From contig NC_053404.1 of assembly GCF_016859285.1 (NCBI RefSeq), forward strand, positions 23,342,788 through 23,406,787: a stretch of 64,000 nt of DNA. Direction: 5' to 3'. Source of the DNA: Xiphias gladius (lineage: Eukaryota; Chordata; Actinopteri; Istiophoriformes; Xiphiidae). Made by a program: the position numbers and the translations under genes. Below, piece after piece: positions 19,055 to 29,894 of the stretch; positions within the stretch are counted from its first letter, which is position 1; each line of letters opens with the position of its first letter. The notes beneath the pieces were generated by a model. It worked only from the letters and a program-made list of their open reading frames with translations. It was not told where the DNA came from and ran no database searches.

Positions 19055-19170
19055 ATGAGTGACGGTCTTGAGGATGAGGAGGGCAGATCAGAGTCCATCT
19101 GTCTGTCTGTGAAGAGTGACTGGTCCAAAGATTCACCTCCATACTTCTGTGATGGACCCACACACACAAA
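19055..19170 (+). CDS. NLRC3-like exon 1: start codon and first N-terminal peptide repeat
   Basis: ATG at 19055 opens [14 protein letters not shown], followed by the repeat module [16 protein letters not shown]. The donor GTAAGT at 19171 leaves phase 2. This opening and module are characteristic of fish NLRs with tandem N-terminal peptides. Confidence 0.85.
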
Positions 19171-22100
19171 GTAAGTTTCTCCTATGAGGATGACAGTGAT
19201 GAAGTTCTGACCCAGCACCAACACTCAGACCGAAGTTTCTGTTTACATTCTGTGTTGAAAAACTCTTTTGGTAATTTTCACTAAACTTGTTCCTAATCAC
19301 CGTCAGACGTACAAAATCTAGCATCACCACCATTTTGAGACCACACATAGGCTAGATAGGCTAAGCCACAGTTCTCATGCTTTGCAGAGACTGACTGTTC
19401 CGACATGTGTTGAACATGTCTGGAAAAGAAAAGACATTTTTCTTCAGGCTTATTCATCCCCAAAGAAAAAGGGCTGTATATGAGGAAATGTGACCTAAAG
19501 CAACGCTATGGAACTTTTGCTGAGCTGTGGCAACAGCGGCCTCTGCAGCCACAGGTGGTAATTACAGGATGCTGGCATTAAATTCTGTTGGACTCCAAGT
19601 CTGAGCGTTTGAGGGCACTGGAAGCAGCTTACGGCTAAACGCTAACAGTGGGACAGAAAACAAAGCCTACCAATCGCTCAGTTAACAAACACAAAATTCA
19701 TCGAAGGGGTTGATAAATTAAAAAACAAAATATCTATAATTTTTTTTACTTCTACCAAAATTAAGTTGTTGTAAATTTTACATCATCTCATTGTTTTTTA
19801 CCCTTAAGTTAATATTAGATTGAAGTACATTCTAATGTTAAATTGTCACAGCTCCAGGTGTCTGTCTGTGAAGAGTGACTGGTCCAAAGATTCACCTCCA
19901 TACTTCAGTGATGAACCTTCAGACACAAAGTAAGTTTCTAGTGTGATGATGATGATGGTGATGATGAAACTCCAAACTAAATGTCAAGGCAAACATCGAT
20001 TTGAACAGTGTAGTTTCTTAAAGTTGATAATATAGCAACCTACTTAGTGAGTATTACTGTTTCACTGCACTGAACATTAAGTTTGGAAAAATAAACTTTT
20101 GACATCTGTCAACATTAAGTTATAGTAAATTAAATTTTGACATTAATAAATTAAATTGTTTTCTTTTTTTTTTACATAAAATAAAACTAACTTTTATATA
20201 TAAAACAAATGGTCCACTGTTGAGTCTATCCATGACTGTCTCTAAAAATTTGAAGGAATCAGGAGGAGCAGCCGTCCAGCTGTGCTCTGTATCAGGACGT
20301 CCTGAAGGATCCAGTCTCTACCAGCTGTGGACACTGGTTCTGCAGACAGTGCATCACCTCATACTGGGACCAGCCTGGTTCATCAGTAGACTCCCACTGT
20401 CCCCAGTGTGGACAAAGATCCAGAACAAGACCTGGACTGCAGAGAGTCAGTCAGACCAGCACTGTACAAAGTAAGACATCTGTCTGCTGATGTCATCACT
20501 TCTGAAAACAGGACTTGTTGTTTTCTACAGTGTCATTTGTTGTCTCGAACAGCATTGGCATTTAAGATGATTATAAATACCAGAAAATTGAAAACCTCTT
20601 CTTTGCTCATCTTTAGTTTTTATGTAGCTGATGAAAAATGATCAGCAGATTCTCAGATTCTCTTTCTTCAGTCTGACATTGTCTCCTCTCTTCCAGCAGA
20701 TAGTGGTCTGCAGGAGGTTTTAGATGAACATAAGATCAGTCTGAGGGACAGATGTGAACGTGTGACTGAAGGAACTGATGGAACAGGAAGTGGAACCCTC
20801 CTCAACAAGATCTACACTGAGCTCTACATCACAGAGGGACAGAGTGAAGAGGTTAATACCCAACATGAGGTGTGGCAGCTTGAGACAGCTTCCAAGATGG
20901 AGACCCTCCATGAAACTCCAATCGAGCTCCGCGACATTTTTAAATCCTTGTCTGACCAGCAGGGGTCCGTCAGAGTGGTTTTGACCAACGGCGTCGCTGG
21001 CGTCGGAAAATCCTTCTCGGTGCAGAAGTTCACTCTGGACTGGGCAGAGGACTTGGAAAACCAGGATGTCAGTCTGCTGGTTCTGCTTTCGTTCAGGGAG
21101 CTAAACCTGATCAGAGATGAGCAGCACAGTCTTCTCACGCTGCTCCATGTTTTCCATCCAGCATTACAGAAGGTCACAGCAGAGAAGCTCGCCCTCTGTA
21201 AAGTTTTGTTCATCCTTGATGGCCTGGATGAAACCAGACTTTCACTGGATTTCAACAACAGGGAGGTTGTGTCTGATGTCACACAGAAGTCGTCAGTCAA
21301 CGTCCTTTTGACAAACCTCATCCGGGGGAATCTGCTTCCCTCGGCTCTCGTCTGGATAACGTCCCGACCTGCAGCAGCCAATCAGATCCCTCCTAGATGT
21401 GTTGACAGGGTAACAGAAGTACGAGGCTTCACTGACGCCCAGAAGGAGGAGTACTTCAGGAGGAGATCCAGTGATGAAGAGCTGTCCAGCAGAATCATCT
21501 CGCACATCAAGACATCCAGGAGCCTCCACATCATGTGTCAGATCCCAGTCTTCTGCTGGATCAGTGCTTCAGTTCTGGAGCACATGTTGACTACAGACCA
21601 GAGAGGAGAGCTGCCCAAGACCCTGACTGACCTGTACTCACACTTCCTGCTGGTTCAGACAAAGAGGAGGACAAACAAGTATGACGAGGGACATAAGAAG
21701 AGTGGACAGGAGCTGACGAAGGCTGACAGGGAAGTTCTTCTGAAGCTGGGGAGGTTGGCGTTTGAACATCTGGAGAAAGGAAACATCATGTTCTACCAAG
21801 AAGACCTGGAGCAGTGTGGTCTCAATGTCACAGAGGCCCTGGTGTACTCCGGAGTTTGTACAGAGATCTTCAAAAGAGAGAGTGTGATCTTCCAGAAAAC
21901 AGTCTACTGCTTTGTTCATCTGAGCATTCAGGAGTTTCTGGCTGCAGTCTACATGTTCCACTGTTACACCAACAGGAACACAGAGGTACTGGAGGACTTC
22001 CTATGGAATCAAGATGATGAACATGATGACAGTGACTTGTCATCCTCAGAAGATGATGAAGGCCAATACTCTGATGGTGACAGTCACTTATTCCTAGATG

Positions 22101-25100
22101 TCTTCCTGAGGGGAGCCATGGAGAAATCCCTTGAAACTAAAAATGGCCACCTGGACCTGTTTGTTCGTTTCCTTCACGGTCTCTCTCTGGAGTCCAACCA
22201 GAGACTCTTAAGAGGCCTGCTGGGTCAGACAGAGAACAGTCCAGAGATGATCCAGAGAGCCATCGACAATCTGAAGGAGATGGAAGCTAAGTTTATCTCT
22301 CCTGACAGAAGCATCAACATCTTCCACTGTCTGATGGAGATGAACGACAACTCAGTACATCAGGAGATCCAAGAGTTCCTGAAGTCAGAGAACAGATCAG
22401 AGAAGAAACTCTCTGAGATCCACTGCTCAGCTCTGGCCTACATGCTGCAGATGTCAGATGAGGTTCTGGATGAGTTGGACCTGGACAAGTACAAAACATC
22501 ATGGAAAGGTCTACTCAGACTTATCCCAGCTGTGAGGAACTGCACAAGAGCTCGGTAGGTACAGACTGTAACATCAAAAGACAACATTGTAGAGCTGCAA
22601 TTACTGTGTCACTGTTTCTGGCAGCAGGTGTCAAGAAGCACGATCCAAATGCAGTCACCAAGACATGACTTTGAAGATAAACAGTCTTAAACACAGCTGG
22701 TAGGAAGCTTTCACAAGGGAAATGGAAGGAACAACAGGTAGAGAAGGCATGGCCAACAGGCTTCAGGCAGAAGGTTTAGAGGTGAACAGCCATGAAGGAG
22801 CAGGCATGTGATCCTGCAGAAACCAGGCAACATGGACCATCTAGGAAATGCCTGATAAAAACTGCCTCTGAGGAGCTAGTCAGCAAATGAGGGGCAGCTT
22901 AGCAGGCAGGTGATACAGAGGGAAAGGAAACTAATTGTCGTTTTGTATTAGACAGATACAAGCAGGTCTGTGAAGTAAAAAAAAAAGAAGATATCCCTGA
23001 TCTAAAAATCCGACTTCGAAACACCTTGTACAGAACTGTGTTTATGTAGCTGTTGCCAAAGGCAAGAGACATAAATTTCCAAACACATCAAATCTGTCTG
23101 TAGACTTTTCTGTGATAAATTTCCACTCAAATCAGTCAGATGAAAGCTTGCCTTCGTTAATCAACCCAAGTTTACGCTATTCAATTACCAATTTGGAAAT
23201 TTGTAGCCTGCCGACCTTTTTTTTTTAAAACAGTGAATTCCTTTTCCAGTTCGGCTTTTATTTTAAGCTTGTCACGTTCCAGCTGCAATATAATTAATTC
23301 TTTTTGCTGCTGAAATGTTAAGGTAGTTTTCATTAAAAGCAGATACAACACCACTAAACCTGACGGGGGAACACCCATGTGCATAATGGTACATTTTTTT
23401 ACCTTGATTTACTATTTTCAAAAACAAGACCAACATAACTCTCCAACCTAATGCAGAACAAATTACCACGCAACAATTAACTTTAACAAGTAACATTTAA
23501 CCTTACTAAACTAAATACTATTAAGTGCAAAGAATGGCCCCCCTTTGTCATGACCTGGCTCTGAAACCATGACAGAAGAGGGGTAGACTCACATTTAAGG
23601 CAATTAATAACTAAAATTATTTGTAACAAAGAGCATAATGTTAACACAGGCCCAGGTGCCTCCAACTGCCGTGATGAACTCCACCTTCAACTACCCACTG
23701 CATAACAGAAATAGAGCACATGGAAACGAACAAGGGGACCATCACAATGTTTTGTTTTCTCCCTGGTCTCTTGTACAATATGAAAAACTATTTTGGATAT
23801 GACCACATATTTTGAATCTGTTCTCTTTCTATTTAACAGTATTGCCATTGTCTTTGATATTACCGGTGTTCATTTTTTGACTTTCTGTGCAACTAGTATT
23901 TATTTTACTTTTAAATCACTGACTTTACATTAATTCTGTACTCTCAGACTTCGTGAATGTTGGCTCTCAGAAACTCACTATGAAGTTGTGGTCTCAGCTC
24001 TGAAGTCCAACCCATCCCATCTAAGAGAGCTGGACCTGAGAGGAAGCAAGCTGCAGGATTCAGGAGTGAACCTGCTGTCTGCTGGACTGGAGAATCTACA
24101 CTGCAAACTGGAGTCACTTTCGTCAGTTTACTTACTGCCGACCGTATTTTCTCTCAAAATCTGTGGTATCTGTTGCCTGCTTTTTAGAGTGTCTTTTTTT
24201 CTCTTCATCATAGCAAATACATGTCACACCTGTGAAATGGGTAGATTACTTTGGCAGCAGATTAAATAATCACTGACAGACACGCACACAAATTTCTGTG
24301 CAAAATCTGAAATAATTAATTTGGAAGAATTGTTTATGAATTGTTTTCATAAAAATTGGATTAAGGGCAAAAGTGTTGTGTTTCAACTTGTCCACAGTAT
24401 ATATGGAATGTTTGTGTTGTGGTGAACATATGGTTATAACAGGGATGTTATGTTTTTCGCCATAACATCTCTGATTAACATATTATTCCTTCAACTACAG
24501 ACTTGCTAATTGTGGATTGACAGAGAGCAGCTGTGGCTCTCTGGTCTCAGCTCTGAAGTCCAACCCCTCCCATCTGAGAGAGCTGGATCTGAGCACAAAC
24601 AATCTGCAGGATTCAGGAGTGAAGCTGCTGTCTGGTGGACTGGAGAGTCCATATTGGAGACTAGAGATTCTGAGGTCAGACTCCACCTAAATAGTATTTT
24701 GATGATCTGCATCGAGTAATATAGATTAGATATTATTCTGGGGTACACTGAGTCCAAATGTCCAGACAGTTCCGCTCTACATGAAAAGACGCAGCTCTTA
24801 GATTCATTTTATTGAAGCCCACTCTCTAGCACAGCAGAGGGGCCAGTGTAGAGGGGGCCACCATGGTCGTCTGGCAAAGAAAAGTTTAACCAGGTTCAGT
24901 TTTTGCATCAATGCATTACCATCCAGCAAAACACGGCGTTGGTCGATGATGAGATGGGTAGATTATTTTGCAACATGAACACAGTATTTCCGCTGTGTTG
25001 CAAAAGATAAAACAGATGCCATCTTAATAACTTTCCAGACTTGTAAAATCCTTTCTGTGAGTATTATAAACCTCTGAGAAGTGTTTTAGTGTTTGATACA

Positions 25101-27750
25101 CTTTCAACATTCGTTCACAAATCCTTTACTTCAACCAACTTCTTAGATTGTATTTCATATCTCACCTGTACCAGAAGCAACACGCACTCATCATTGTAGT
25201 CCCCTGTGTTGTTTTAATACTGGACTGACTTTGGTCTGAACATCCTTGGAAGGGGTGTCTAACTTTTTATACATGAAATGAGTCAGCCTTTCTTTTTGTG
25301 ATACTGCATAGCTTGGCAAAAGTAAGACTAATACTACAGACCAATCTAATATATGTGTCAAACCAGCCCCATGTTATAGCTACTACATGAAGCATCCCCT
25401 GAACATAGCCTATCTTGCATAATCTTGCATGGTGACCACATCACATTATGCATGACTGAAGTCCTCTAGAGCTCAGTCCACAGGTCTGGAGGGTGGACTT
25501 TTGGAATCAGCTCAGCAGTAAAATCTGTTCAGTAACATGAGAGAAAAGTCCAGCAATGTTGGTTTACACATTTAAAAACTGAACAGATTGGACTATGAAT
25601 TTGATTTTGCTAAATGTTTCATTCTTTATTCAGACTGAGTCACTGCAGGTTGTCAGAGCTCAGCTGTGATTTTCTGGCCTCAGCTCTGAAGTCCAACCCC
25701 TCCCATCTGAGAAAGCTGGACCTGGGTCACAACGACCTGAAGGATTCAGGAGTGAAGCTGCTGTCTGCTGGTCTGGAGAGTCCCCACTGTAGACTGGAGA
25801 CTCTGAGGTCTGTTCACTTACTGCCTTTGGTTCTTGCAGACCTCCTGTCTTTATGAGGAAAGTCTTCTTATTTGCATTATTATGTAGAATTAAAGTAATT
25901 ATGTTTTCAGTAAAACTTGTAACTGGTAACCATATAGCCATCTGGAGAAGTTAAATATGTTCAAATTATGTCATCAATTTAAAAAATACTTTTTAATGAA
26001 AATAATCTAACCTAATGGGTGCATATAGCCAAATATGAGCTCACTGATATTAGATTTTTAACACCCTAAAAATGGAGCATTATATATCATAACCAACTTA
26101 ATTTACCAAGCAACATAATATTCAGTTCTTCATAAAAAACATTAAGAAAAAATGTATGTTAATGAGGATCTGTCAGTCATTGGGCAGACAGATAAAAAGT
26201 GTAAATTCACTGAGTCAGAATGGTAAATGGACTGCACTTATGTAGAGCCTTTTTAGTCTTATCAACCACTCGAAGCGCTTAACGCTACATACCACATTCA
26301 CCCATTTACACACACATTCATACGACGCATTCACTCACAAAAATCGATGGTGCAGCCATCAGGGCAATTTGGGGCTCAGTATCTTGCCCAAGGACACTTC
26401 AACATTGTACTGAAGGAGCTGAGGTTCGAACCACCAACCTTCCAGTTAGTGGACAACCAGCTCTACGTCCCGAGCGCCGACCACCCCACAGTCAATATAA
26501 AACTTTAAAACTATGTAAAAATTTTCTTGGCATAACTGCACATTGGATAAATCCACGAGGAGAAAATAACTAGGAACTGTAACTAATAACTAATTTTCAG
26601 TAACATGCCCAACACTGTATATAACTATGCGACGGGGTAATATGGAATCCTGACTGAAACCTGACTCTTCATCCTGTAATTACAGACTCAATCACTGTGA
26701 ACTACAAGAAAGCTGCTGTTCACCTCTTGCCTCCGCTCTGAGCTCCAACCCCTCCCATCTGATAGAACTGGACCTGAGCTACAACAGCCTGCAGGATTCA
26801 GGAGTGAAGCTGCTGTCTGCTGGACTGGAGAGTCCACACTGTAGACTTGAGACTCTGAGGTAAATGATATTTGTTTCTGTTGGGATTGTGGCAACAAGGT
26901 GGCTTGTTAAAATCCTCTCCTCTTGGCAGGTTGGTATGTTGTCTGCTCACAGATGACAGTTGTGTTTCTCTGGCCTGGGCTCTGAAATCAAACCCCTCCC
27001 ATCTGAGAGACCTGGATCTGAGTGGAAACAAGCTGCAGGACTCAGGATTGAAGTTGCTGTCTGCTGCACTGGAGAATCCACATTGTAGGCTGGAGACTCT
27101 GAGGTACAGAATCTTATTTTCCTCTGTGCAGAGTCTAAAAACTAGTGATAATTAATAAAATCTTTCTCTCTGCAGGTTGAAGGACTGTCAGATCACAGAT
27201 GAAGGCCGTGATTCTCTGGCATCCGCTCTCAAGTCCAACCCCTCCCATCTGAGAGACCTTGACCTGAGTCTCAACAACCTGCAGGATTCAGGAATGGAGC
27301 TGCTGATCAGTTTTCTGGAGAGTCCAGACTGGAGACTGGAGACTCTGAGGTCAGTGGAGGTTGGACCAGAATTTATTGGTCAGTAGGTGGGTTTCCAGCC
27401 ACATGTCTTTATGGACATTTTCAATTTGCTGAGTGGAAATGCAATGCAAAAAAAACCAAACCTAAATATTGCAAAAAAGTTTACGCTTGGGTGTGGCGGA
27501 AAAGTTGGTGTATTGATAAAAGAAAAATGTGACAAAGTGCAATGGACAAACAGACTTTGTGAAGATTGATCTGAATCCACTGAGTCTTCCAGTGAAGAGA
27601 CGAAAATACCAGCTCTCTGTGGATGGAAACCTAGCCTCTGATATGGTTTTCAGAATTGGTCAGGAAGAGCCAGATAAATATACCAGTCATCAAGTGTCTG
27701 AGTTGTCCTGAAGGTGACTGTTGTTGTGTTTGTCCCAAAGGTTCAAGTGA
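19055..27750 (+). CDS. NLRC3-like fish NLR (RING-FISNA-NACHT-LRR)
   Basis: A cytosolic NOD-like receptor of the expanded teleost NLRC3-like class, expected to act in innate immune sensing or dampening. Exons: 19055-19170, 19858-19929, 20256-20470, 20697-22554, six LRR exons of exactly 174 bp (23948-24121, 24501-24674, 25634-25807, 26686-26859, 26930-27103, 27176-27349), and a terminal exon 27741-27750. The sum is 3315 bp, giving 1104 aa, with consistent phases. Residues 1-62 are two fish-specific peptide repeats, about 63-130 a RING-type finger, then FISNA, and NACHT with Walker A GVAGVGKS (233-240) and Walker [10 protein letters not shown] (D309). The helical region carries an acidic/serine insert near 575-600. 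LRRs span 754-1101. The start is the only ATG giving the class-typical MSDGLEDEE. No B30.2, CARD or PYD is seen. The last exon is inferred; read-through would instead stop at 27384-27386, inside a MITE. The RING lacks one zinc ligand. The orthologue is not assignable. Confidence 0.88.
19858..19929 (+). CDS. NLRC3-like exon 2: second N-terminal peptide repeat
   Basis: A 72-bp exon, phase 2 on both sides, encoding [20 protein letters not shown]. It is a near copy of the end of exon 1, as is the donor after it. Because it is symmetric, it can be gained or skipped without a frameshift. Confidence 0.85.
20256..20470 (+). CDS. NLRC3-like exon 3: RING-type zinc finger
   Basis: Encodes C72-A-L-Y75, then [15 protein letters not shown] and HCPQC. 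This is the RING layout (C-x2-C, C-x-H-x2-C-x2-C, C-x2-C) except that the second cysteine is Tyr (TAT). RING fingers usually recruit E2 enzymes for ubiquitin transfer. Acceptor AG at 20254-20255, donor GTAAGA at 20471. The adjoining FISNA exon makes the assignment firm. Confidence 0.85.
20697..22554 (+). CDS. NLRC3-like exon 4: FISNA-NACHT and helical domains
   Basis: A 1858-bp exon. FISNA opens with [20 protein letters not shown] and includes [19 protein letters not shown] follows with Walker A GVAGVGKS, Walker [10 protein letters not shown] and sensor WITSRP, then the winged-helix and helical part ([27 protein letters not shown]). The acceptor is a NAGNAG (CAGCAG at 20694-20699), so use of 20697 or 20700 would differ by one residue. 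Donor GTAGGT at 22555, phase 2. The 185-aa antisense frame at 20824-21381 is a shadow of this exon. Confidence 0.92.
22640..23720. mobile_element. Probable decayed transposon DNA in the NLR intron
   Basis: The intron between the NACHT and first LRR exons. At 23181-23384 the minus strand encodes a 67-aa coiled-coil-like stretch ([20 protein letters not shown]) typical of retroelement Gag-like N termini. Around 22640-22930 the text resembles fish repeat DNA. No transposase or polymerase motif was found, so the assignment is weak. Confidence 0.3.
23948..27349 (+). CDS. Six 174-bp LRR exons of the NLRC3-like gene
   Basis: Each exon is 58 codons, phase 2 on both sides, starting C-x2-(C/S)-x-L and carrying [20 protein letters not shown] and [17 protein letters not shown]-type text, the ribonuclease-inhibitor-like LRR pair. 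Introns vary from 70-72 bp (between the last three) to over 1.1 kb. The first exon has a GTCAGT donor and the most diverged ending (LESLS). The uniform length points to growth by whole-exon duplication. Confidence 0.92.
26218..26490 (-). mobile_element. tRNA-derived SINE
   Basis: The plus strand opens TGGTAAATGGACTGCACTTA and continues through AAGCGCTTAACGCTACAT, CATTCACCCATTTACACACA and CTTGCCCAAGGACACTTC to a tRNA-like head with the B box GGTTCGAACC. It is a nearly full-length minus-strand copy of a very common teleost SINE. It lies in the intron before LRR exon 4 of the NLR gene. Confidence 0.85.
27384..27634. mobile_element. MITE with GGGTTTCCA-type inverted ends
   Basis: The left end TAGGTGGGTTTCCAGCCACA and right end CTGTGGATGGAAACCTA are inverted complements apart from a small gap, enclosing about 250 bp without coding capacity. 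This TIR is familiar from fish MITEs. The element starts 34 bp past the last LRR exon. Its first three bases form the in-frame TAG stop if that exon is read through. Confidence 0.7.
27741..27750 (+). CDS. Inferred terminal coding exon of the NLRC3-like gene
   Basis: After the acceptor TTTGTCCCAAAG, the exon adds one base to the phase-2 donor at 27349 and then reads Phe-Lys-stop. The model sums to whole codons. The alternative is read-through of the donor at 27350, ending at TAG 27384-27386 with ten extra residues. Transcript data would be needed to choose. Confidence 0.45.
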
Positions 27751-28114
27751 ACCTGGACTGTGAGGACATCCTTCATCAAGCTGCCACCTTTGTTCACCCG
27801 GACGTATATTCATCACAGACCTCAGAACCACTTCCTCCCTCTTTCATTTGTTTTCCAGCTTCGACCCCATTTCTTGACCTTTGACTTTTGTATAAGAGGA
27901 TGATTATAGAGTATGTATGAGTATGTATGTATCATCCAGCTTCTGTTCTCTCTCCCTCTCTGGTGTGTGTCTTTAAGTAATTGTATTTGTATACTTGTTT
28001 TAACTGACTGTTTTCTTTTACCTTATATCTTTTATTATTTTGTATCTTTTTTAAGTCATTTTAAACTGTTACTCAACATCATTTTAAATGAGGACCAGCC
28101 ATCAATGATTTTTC

Positions 28115-28118
28115 TAGT

Positions 28119-28154
<36 letters not shown>

Positions 28155-28155
28155 A
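28115..28155 (+). terminator. (AAAT)n tract with AATAAA polyadenylation signals
   Basis: Tandem AAAT units give repeated AATAAA hexamers 370-400 bp beyond the inferred NLR stop codon. They could serve as the gene's polyadenylation signal, or may only be a microsatellite. Confidence 0.45.
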
Positions 28156-28159
28156 GAGG

Positions 28160-28890
28160 ATGAGCAGTAATTATTTAAGTTGTGTATGATGGACACTAGG
28201 ATGGATAGATGGAATATTTAGGATAAACATTAATTTCATTGATTTAAGAAAAGGGGCAGTGCCACATAAGTATTTTACTTCTTCCTGCTCCTTATCAGAC
28301 ATGTAATTCTTATTTATGTTGATTGTTGAGATTTCGTTGTGTATGTTTGCTGTTCATTTTTGGTTGTTCTTGTTTTGTTTTTTTTACTTATTTTTCTGTT
28401 TATTTTTAACATGTTTGAAAAAAACGTATTCTATTCCATTCGAATTATAATCTCCCATTTCTCATCTTAGCCTTTACAGACACGTATCTTCAAACATATC
28501 ACTAGACCCAGTACCACAAATAGACCACAACACCCTAGAAACAGCAGCCTGGTGCTACCTGGTACAGCCACAGCAGCTAGAGGTCTTATTGAGTCCAGAA
28601 TGAGTAACGTGAACTGGACATACATTAATGAAATCCAAGAATAATAACACCCGATCCATAAAACATGTTGGACCTAGACGTATCAAAACAGCTGCCACAG
28701 CGTGACGACCCATCCGTTAATAAAGCAGCTGTGTTAACTGTTAGTTTCTCCATTAGTGCTGCTCGGGAAAAAGTAGATAAAAAATAATGACGCAGAACAA
28801 ATGTAAAGTCATAGTAGCTGTTTCCATAAATAATTTGTTGATGTGCTTCAAAGACTCATTTATAGAAATAATGTAAAGTCCTGTTTTCAC
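28160..28890. other. No recognised feature
   Basis: AT-rich spacer after the NLR gene. No exon or repeat that I can name. Confidence 0.4.
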
Positions 28891-29100
28891 CTCCTGCACC
28901 AACAGTAAAAGGTTCTGTAGCAGTAGAATAACTAGAGACCTTCTTGCGATGGGATCACACCTGCTGCGACGTTCCGACTCATGAGTGAGGGTCGGACCAC
29001 ACCCATCTTTGAACTCGGGCTTCACCTTGAGCTCAATTACACACCTGTAAAGTTTCCTGGCTGCATCTTGCACGGCTGTATGGAGCCCCCCGAGGGTCAG
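28891..29100 (-). CDS. Isolated exon-like block, unassigned
   Basis: The minus strand has a strong polypyrimidine tract and acceptor (TTTTTTCTTCTCAG), then 210 bp (70 codons, phase 0 to 0) without a stop, and a donor GAG/GTGAAA. The peptide contains LTLGGLHTAVQDAARKLYR and RRSLVILLLQNLLLLVQE, leucine-rich and likely helical. An internal TACAG/GTGTGT donor would shorten it to 56 bp. I do not recognise the family and find no partner exons within several kilobases. It may be an exon of a gene with large introns, a pseudogene piece, or chance. Confidence 0.35.
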
Positions 29101-29299
29101 CTGAGAAGAAAAAACAGCCAAATGTTAATGTGTAAAAGTAAAAAAACGGCTGCGAACAGTTTGTTGGTTTGAACAGCAGGTGGCGTCGCTGCATCAGCAA
29201 CCACAGGGAGACGAGGGGAATTCAAACCTGTGACACGAACCCTTTTTTCTGCAGCTGTCGGATAAATGTGGCACAGTAGCACGAGAAATAAAAGTACGT

Positions 29300-29590
29300 T
29301 GACACATGATCACTGTACGTGGATATCAGATCAATGAGCAAAAAATGGCCAACTGTATGTGGACGCACAACTAATGCATATCACACAGACACAGACATGT
29401 GGACAGCTGGATAATTTACAGTACATGGAATGTGGCCTAAAGCATGTGGTGAAAAATGTGATCTGAGGTGTGTGGACACATGATCTAAGTACAGTAAAGT
29501 ATGTGGACACCTGAATGATGTAAATGAGCTGAACGCCTGAATAATTGACATCATATGGCCAAAAGTATGTGGCTAAATGTATGTGACCAG
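29300..29590. repeat. Decayed minisatellite, (T)ATGTGGACA-type units
   Basis: TGTACGTGGATATC, TGTATGTGGACGCA, ATGTGGACAGCTGGATAATT, TGTGGACACATGATC and similar words recur every 25-45 bp. The same words reappear at 30,625-30,760. Confidence 0.6.
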
Positions 29591-29653
29591 CCCGAAACAG
29601 AAATACGCTCCTCGAGTAAATGTGCCGAGTTGCCTTCTGCAGCTGTTGGGCAC

Positions 29654-29698
29654 AGAGCCGGGGCGGCTGTGGCTCAGGAGGTAGAGCAGGTCTTTAAA
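29654..29698 (+). mobile_element. Truncated tRNA-SINE head
   Basis: GGGCGGCTGTGGCTCAGGAG then GTAGAGCAGGT is the 5' tRNA-related head of a teleost SINE family. It is probably the same family as the copy at 26218-26490. Only about 45 bp remain. Confidence 0.65.
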
Positions 29699-29890
29699 TG
29701 GACAGAAGAGGATGAGGATGAAGAAGGATCAGTGCGAGCTCTATGTTTCAGTGGCTGAAACCAGCTGGTGTCACGACTCTTCACCTCCATCACTCTGCTC
29801 CTTTTATCTCGACCTGAGGGGGGGGGTCAGGTGCCTCAGCTCAGTGGGGCCCCCACCTGAAACAACAGAAACCTTCATTACGCAAGTCAC

Positions 29891-29894
29891 ATTA

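Noticed and set aside
20824-21381. 185-aa antisense frame
   Set aside because: It lies wholly inside the NACHT exon and is the shadow of that coding sequence.
27387-27830. B30.2 (PRY-SPRY) exon at the end of the NLR gene
   Set aside because: None of the frames shows PRY or SPRY motifs; most of the stretch is the MITE.
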